The position numbers and the translations under genes were made by a program. The notes below the pieces were generated by a model. That model was not told where the DNA came from, made no database searches, and worked only from the letters and a program-made list of their open reading frames with translations. A DNA stretch of 9,454 nt from Treponema sp. (lineage in GTDB: Bacteria; Spirochaetota; Spirochaetia; Treponematales; Breznakiellaceae): NCBI GenBank assembly GCA_031270205.1, contig JAISYA010000060.1:1-9454 (forward strand), written 5' to 3'. Position 1 is the stretch's first letter, and the number at the start of each line of letters is the position of its first letter. Positions 6,540 to 9,454 of this stretch are shown here, in pieces.

Positions 6540-6773
6540 CTACTCTTCCTGCCCGGTCAGCGCGGCTATCAGCAATTCCGCGAGCTTGGCCGCTTCCGCC
6601 GGGGTAAGGGTAAGGCCCTTCCCCATTTTTTCATGGCCCTGCGCCCAGTCCCGCACGTCGAGCTTGGGCGCTCTGCCGTTCCATGAAACCATATTCAGCT
6701 CTTTTTTCCAGCCGCCGCTTCCTTCGGAAACAACGCCGAAATGTTTAACAATGTCGAAAGTAATATCGGCCAT
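6540..6773 (-). CDS. PC4/YdbC-like single-strand nucleic acid binding protein
   Basis: 77 residues, MADITFDIVKHFGVVSEG at the start. WKKELNMVSWNGRAPKLDVRDW (residues 22-43), KMGKGLTLTP (49-58) and a final amphipathic helix follow. This is the pattern of the bacterial YdbC family, relatives of the eukaryotic coactivator PC4: a small curved beta sheet plus helix that dimerises and binds single-stranded DNA or RNA. A role in transcription or repair is inferred from the family only. ATG 6773 is preferred over the longer frame to 6827, because GGAG lies 6 nt before it and the longer version adds residues that do not fit the family. It follows moaA on the same strand but has its own extended -10 promoter. 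It converges on the oxidoreductase gene with only 4 bp between stops. Confidence 0.8.
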   Translation of the reverse strand: MADITFDIVKHFGVVSEGSGGWKKELNMVSWNGRAPKLDVRDWAQGHEKMGKGLTLTPAEAAKLAELLIAALTGQEE

Positions 6774-6815
6774 ACAAACTCCACAAATAAAAATCAGCCG
6801 CTCACGGCGCAGATT

Positions 6816-6824
6816 AGTATACCA
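6816..6824 (-). promoter_or_regulatory. Extended -10 promoter for the PC4-like gene
   Basis: On the minus strand TGG followed by TATACT (5 of 6 to TATAAT) forms an extended -10 element, 42 nt before the ATG at 6773. No clear -35 is visible at the usual distance, which is acceptable for an extended -10 promoter. It lies in the gap after the moaA stop, so the small gene can be expressed separately from moaCA. Confidence 0.5.
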
Positions 6825-6855
6825 CAAGAGGCTGTTCCAAAACCGCGGATTTCAC

Positions 6856-7848
6856 TCACCCGCCGATGCGGGACATCGCTTTGCCGGCGTGGCTTTCACG
6901 CCGGTTTCCGTAAATGCCGGAGAAACTGTGGCCTGGCGGTTTCCGGCCGACCAGCTCCCGCACCGCGCCGGCCAGGTCGGAATCGGACGCGCCGGAAAGC
7001 AGCAGAGAGCGCAGGTCCAGGCCTATGTCGCTGGACAGGCAGGGCTGCAACAATCCGCCGGAACCAAGACGGAGGCGGTTGCAGCTTTCGCAGAAGCCTT
7101 CGCTTACCGCGTTTATCATCCCAATTAAACCGGAAAAACCGGAAACCGCGTAATACGCCGCGGGGCCGTTGCCCGGTTTTTCCCTTACCGGCCGCAGCGC
7201 GCCGAAGCGCCGCTCCAGTATCAGGCGCAGTTCCGTCCCGCTGATCGGTTTCAGTTCTCCGGCGCAGCCTATGGGCATCAATTCGATAAAACGCACCGCC
7301 TTTACGGTTTTTTTCGCCAGGGCCGCAATATCGCATAACTCGTCCTCATTGATGTTTTTCAGCGGCACGCAGTTTATTTTAACCGGTATACCCAAAAGGC
7401 GGGCCTGTTCCATGGTTTTAAGTACGGCGCCGGGCCAGTCACCCTGTTCGCGCCTGGTAATACTATGGAACGTTTCGGCATTTAGCGTATCCAGGCTGAT
7501 ATTGATCCCCGCCAGGGGAATTGCCGCAAGTTCTTCCAGATACCGGTCAAGCAATACGCCGTTGGTGGTAATGCTCACCTGCTCTATTCCCGCAACGGCC
7601 TTAAGCTGGCGGACAAGATCGACCGCCCCTTTCCGCACCAGCAATTCGCCGCCGGTTACTTTTACTTTGCGGATGCCCATGCCCGCCATTATCCTGCAAA
7701 GCCGCAGCGTCTCCTCAAAACTGAGCATGGAGCTATGGGGCTTCCACTCAACACCTTCCTCGTTCATGCAGTAGACGCAGCGGAGATTGCAGCGGTCGGT
7801 AATTGAAAGGCGGAGATAATCAATAACTCTTCCGAAGGCGTCAGTCAT
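6856..7848 (-). CDS. moaA: GTP 3',8-cyclase (molybdenum cofactor synthesis, radical SAM)
   Basis: 330 residues, the usual length. MoaA converts GTP to 3',8-cyclo-7,8-dihydro-GTP, which MoaC then turns into cyclic pyranopterin monophosphate. The radical SAM cluster motif C-x3-C-x2-C is at Cys20, Cys24 and Cys27 in TDRCNLRCVYC. The second, substrate-binding cluster C-x2-C-x13-C is at Cys253, Cys256 and Cys270. The protein ends in MSRIGG, carrying the C-terminal Gly-Gly that is essential in this family. One oddity: the SAM-binding GGEP motif reads TGGELLVRKG (65-74), with Leu69 in place of proline. The ATG lies inside the last codons of moaC (8-bp overlap, ATGACTGA), and GGGAAG is just upstream, so the two are translationally coupled. 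Confidence 0.95.
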   Translation of the reverse strand: MTDAFGRVIDYLRLSITDRCNLRCVYCMNEEGVEWKPHSSMLSFEETLRLCRIMAGMGIRKVKVTGGELLVRKGAVDLVRQLKAVAGIEQVSITTNGVLLDRYLEELAAIPLAGINISLDTLNAETFHSITRREQGDWPGAVLKTMEQARLLGIPVKINCVPLKNINEDELCDIAALAKKTVKAVRFIELMPIGCAGELKPISGTELRLILERRFGALRPVREKPGNGPAAYYAVSGFSGLIGMINAVSEGFCESCNRLRLGSGGLLQPCLSSDIGLDLRSLLLSGASDSDLAGAVRELVGRKPPGHSFSGIYGNRRESHAGKAMSRIGG

Positions 7849-8335
7849 GTGTTTCTTCCCGCCTGAAATGCCCGCTCTTGCCGCCGGACTTTTCCCAAAG
7901 CCGGATATTGTTTATCACCATAGATCGGTCCATCGCTTTGCACATATCGTAAATCGTGAGCAGCGCGACCGATACGCCGGTAAGGGCCTCCATTTCCGCC
8001 CCGGTCTTGCCGGAGAGCCGTACCGTGCAGCGGGCCTCAATTTGCGACTTTGCTTCATCAAGCGAAAAATCCACCGAACAGGAGTCAAGGCTCAGCGGGT
8101 GACAGAGGGGGATAAGCTCCGCGCTTTTTTTGGCCGCCATAATCCCCCCAAGCCGGGCAACCCCCAGCACGTCGCCCTTTTTGGCCGCGCCTTCCTGAAC
8201 AGCCTTAAGCGTTTCGGCGCTCATAGTAATAGTCCCTTTGGCGACGGCAGCCCTGACGCTTGTTTCCTTGCCGGAGATGTCCACCATAACCGCGTTGCCC
8301 GCCGAATCCAAATGGTTAAAACCTTTATCAGCCAT
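7841..8335 (-). CDS. moaC: Cyclic pyranopterin monophosphate synthase
   Basis: 164 residues, close to the ~161 of E. coli MoaC. It rearranges the MoaA product to cyclic pyranopterin monophosphate and works as a hexamer. Conserved features are KGDVLGVARLGGI (from residue 53), LIPLCHPL (74-81), GKTGAEMEALT (109-119) and TIYDMCKAMD (127-136), with Asp130 and Lys133 at the positions of the E. coli catalytic Asp128 and Lys131. The C-terminal KSGGKSGHF is also typical. ATG 8335 is chosen over the TTG at 8353, because MADKGFNHLD is the usual N-terminus. No Shine-Dalgarno precedes it; instead a TATACT -10 box ends 6 nt before the ATG, suggesting a leaderless mRNA. No other moa, moe or mod gene is in the window. 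Confidence 0.95.
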   Translation of the reverse strand: MADKGFNHLDSAGNAVMVDISGKETSVRAAVAKGTITMSAETLKAVQEGAAKKGDVLGVARLGGIMAAKKSAELIPLCHPLSLDSCSVDFSLDEAKSQIEARCTVRLSGKTGAEMEALTGVSVALLTIYDMCKAMDRSMVINNIRLWEKSGGKSGHFRREETHD

Positions 8336-8341
8336 GGTTGC

Positions 8342-8347
8342 AGTATA
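8342..8347 (-). promoter_or_regulatory. -10 box placed for a leaderless moaC transcript
   Basis: TATACT on the minus strand (5 of 6 to TATAAT), then GCAACC, then the moaC ATG. A start 7 nt after the -10 box would put +1 on the A of the ATG. The -35 region 17 bp upstream (TGTGGT) is not recognisable, so the promoter would be weak or activated. No purine-rich Shine-Dalgarno exists before the ATG. Confidence 0.5.
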
Positions 8348-8380
8348 CAACAATTCTCGATTTAACCACAGAGAAGCATA

Positions 8381-8390
8381 AAAGCGCTTT
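8381..8390. promoter_or_regulatory. Perfect palindrome over the -35 of the TPR lipoprotein gene
   Basis: AAAGCGCTTT is a perfect 10-bp palindrome whose right end shares three bases with the TTTACT -35 box. Its core AAGCGCTT is the core of LacI/CcpA-type operators (pattern TGWAAGCGCTTWCA, 11 of 14 positions here). The same core occurs once more in the window, at 1313-1320 directly before the paaK ATG. An operator role is inferred. Confidence 0.3.
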
Positions 8391-8416
8391 ACTTATCTCT
8401 CCCCCGGCGGTATAAT
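8388..8416 (+). promoter_or_regulatory. Sigma70-type promoter for a leaderless TPR-lipoprotein mRNA
   Basis: TTTACT (8388-8393; 4 of 6 to TTGACA), a 17-bp spacer and a perfect TATAAT (8411-8416) are followed by TAAACC and then the ATG at 8423. With the usual 7-nt distance, transcription would start on the A of the ATG. There is no Shine-Dalgarno in front of the ATG and no later alternative start before the signal peptide. The divergent moaC promoter has the same 6-nt geometry. Confidence 0.65.
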
Positions 8417-8422
8417 TAAACC

Positions 8423-8911
8423 ATGAGCATATTTCCTGTAATCCGTTGCGCAGTTCTGGCGCGTATTGTTTTTATCGCCGCTCTGGCGCTGTTTTTCGCC
8501 GCCTGTGTCTACGGCCCGGCGGTCATCACCGACGAAACCACCCCGGCGGAATTGATCCAGCGCGCCCAGGAAGCCTCGGACAAGAACCTCTACAATCTGG
8601 CCCTGGAGTACTACGGGGCCCTGCTTGAACGGCACTCCGACAAGCCCGATCTGGTCTGCGCCGGAGAATATGAAATCGCCTTTATCCACTACAAACAGAA
8701 AAAGTACCCCCAGGCCCGCGAGGAGTTTACCGCCCTGCTTGAGCGTTACAATACCCCCGACGAAGAACTCCTCCCTCCTCAGTTCAAAGTGCTGTCCAAC
8801 ATTGTACTTGAACGGATAACGGAAAAGGAAGCCGCCAAAGACCCGATAGGCGATCTGCTGATGTTCTTCAGAAAAAAAGATCCCCCCGCGGAAGAAGCTC
8901 CGTCCAGTTGA
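8423..8911 (+). CDS. TPR-like lipoprotein
   Basis: 162 residues. A hydrophobic signal segment (about 10-26) ends in the lipobox F-F-A-A-C (Cys28), so the mature protein should be lipid-anchored in the cell envelope. After a short linker, two helical repeats resemble tetratricopeptide motifs: residues of the type AxxAxxKNLYNLALEYYGALLER, then YEIAFIHYKQKKYPQAREEFTALLERY. This suggests a protein-protein interaction module, as in envelope-assembly lipoproteins. The tail is Lys/Asp/Pro/Glu-rich (FFRKKDPPAEEAPSS) and probably disordered. I cannot name a specific family; with only two repeats it is much shorter than BamD. It is transcribed divergently from moaC and converges on the sirtuin gene. 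It lacks a Shine-Dalgarno and looks leaderless. Confidence 0.8.
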   Translation: MSIFPVIRCAVLARIVFIAALALFFAACVYGPAVITDETTPAELIQRAQEASDKNLYNLALEYYGALLERHSDKPDLVCAGEYEIAFIHYKQKKYPQAREEFTALLERYNTPDEELLPPQFKVLSNIVLERITEKEAAKDPIGDLLMFFRKKDPPAEEAPSS

Positions 8912-8924
8912 AAGCGCGGTATTA

Positions 8925-8985
8925 AAACAGACTTGCGAAAACAACCGTCCGGTTCCCTTTACCCGGGCAGAATGGCTGTCTGTTT
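8925..8985. repeat. Inverted repeat between convergent genes (weak bidirectional terminator candidate)
   Basis: AAACAGAC (8925-8932) is the perfect reverse complement of GTCTGTTT (8978-8985). The 45 nt between them contain a small AACC-GTCC-GGTT hairpin (8943-8954). It sits in the 85-bp gap between the stops of the lipoprotein and sirtuin genes, where a shared terminator would be expected. The long loop and short T-runs make it a weak candidate. Confidence 0.3.
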
Positions 8986-8996
8986 AGCCCTTCTGC

Positions 8997-9454
8997 TTAA
9001 GCGGCGCTTAAAGCGCGCCGCAGACCTCCAAATACCTCGCCCAGGTCTTCAAAACGCATAACCGCAGAGCGGTCCAGCGGGGTGGGCATGTTGTTGACAA
9101 TGATCAGTTTGCCGCCGTTCCGCAGGGTGTAGTCAGGCATGGCGGCGGCGGGGTACACGGTGAGGCTCGTGCCAAGCACCAGCATCAGGTCCGCTTGTTG
9201 GGCTTCCGCCGTTGCCCGGCGCAGGGCCTCCGCGGGGAGGCTTTCGCCGAAAAAAGTGATGGCGGGCTTGAGCGTCCTGCCGCACCTGGGGCAGCTGGGT
9301 ATGTCCCCGGCGTTTACCAGGGCTGCGGCCTCGTCAAAGCCCATACGCACGCCGGCGCAACGCAGGCAGTAATGCACCTCCGGCGAGCCGTGAATCTCAA
9401 TGACGTTTTTGCTCCCCCCTTTCTGGTGGAGCAGGTCAATGTTCTGCGTTATCA
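8997..9454 (-). CDS. Sir2-family NAD-dependent protein deacylase (N-terminus beyond window)
   Basis: 151 residues are visible, the C-terminal part; the frame runs off the window at 9454. The visible part opens with ITQNIDLLH, the sirtuin TQNID motif that binds NAD, followed by EIHGS with the catalytic His (visible residue 21). Zinc is held by C-x2-C (Cys29, Cys32) and C-x2-C (Cys54, Cys57). TFFGE, LVLGTSLTVYPAAAMPD and IIVNNMPTPLD complete the NAD-binding fold. Sirtuins remove acetyl or other acyl groups from protein lysines, using NAD and producing O-acetyl-ADP-ribose. In bacteria (CobB/NpdA) a main target is acetyl-CoA synthetase; no such gene is seen here, though the CoA ligase in this window is from the same adenylate-forming superfamily. 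The GTG at 9377 is not the true start, because conserved motifs lie upstream of it. Confidence 0.93.
   Translation of the reverse strand, partial: ITQNIDLLHQKGGSKNVIEIHGSPEVHYCLRCAGVRMGFDEAAALVNAGDIPSCPRCGRTLKPAITFFGESLPAEALRRATAEAQQADLMLVLGTSLTVYPAAAMPDYTLRNGGKLIIVNNMPTPLDRSAVMRFEDLGEVFGGLRRALSAA

Overview
The window is 9.45 kb of bacterial chromosome, mostly GC-rich and densely coded. It holds ten protein genes, two of them cut by the window edges. Gene content suggests a strict or facultative anaerobe: an aryl-CoA ligase paired with an ACT-domain protein, bacterial glycogen synthase, the first steps of molybdenum cofactor synthesis, and two lipoproteins. The style of the lipoproteins (short signal peptides ending in TAC or AAC, one with a glycine linker and a repetitive beta-rich body) fits a host-associated spirochaete of the Treponema type. 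That placement is an inference without any marker gene behind it. I see no rRNA, tRNA, CRISPR array, transposase or phage gene.

Layout. (1) 1-804, minus strand: N-terminal 268 residues of a surface lipoprotein whose C-terminus lies off the window. (2) 805-1320: a 516-bp stretch without a gene but full of structure. On the minus strand it carries a promoter, a perfect (AG)21 microsatellite at the predicted transcript start, a folded leader and a terminator-like hairpin just before the lipoprotein RBS. Beyond these is a degenerate heptamer repeat tract, then the weak promoter region of the next gene. (3) 1321-4576, plus strand: phenylacetate-CoA ligase family enzyme, tandem ACT-domain protein and glycogen synthase, closely spaced and probably one operon. 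(4) 4648-5526: an AT-rich adenine-specific DNA methyltransferase resembling DpnA, with no restriction partner here and a base composition unlike both neighbours. (5) 5537-6535: a Gfo/Idh/MocA NAD(P)-dependent oxidoreductase with its own strong RBS. (6) 6540-8335, minus strand: moaC and moaA (overlapping by 8 bp), then a small PC4/YdbC-like single-strand nucleic acid binding protein with its own extended -10 promoter. (7) 8423-8911, plus strand: a TPR-like lipoprotein divergent from moaC. (8) 8997-9454, minus strand: the C-terminal part of a sirtuin.

Functional links. PaaK plus the ACT protein is a recurring pair in anaerobes, thought to act on aryl acids from aromatic amino acid breakdown. 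GlgA stores carbon as glycogen and appears simply to share the transcription unit. MoaA and MoaC together turn GTP into cyclic pyranopterin monophosphate. The other neighbours have no clear shared pathway.

The most interesting signals are not genes. They are the candidate phase-variable, attenuated promoter region of the surface lipoprotein, and the moaC/TPR-lipoprotein intergenic region, where both divergent genes have a -10 box exactly 6 nt before the ATG and no Shine-Dalgarno sequence, as expected for leaderless mRNAs.
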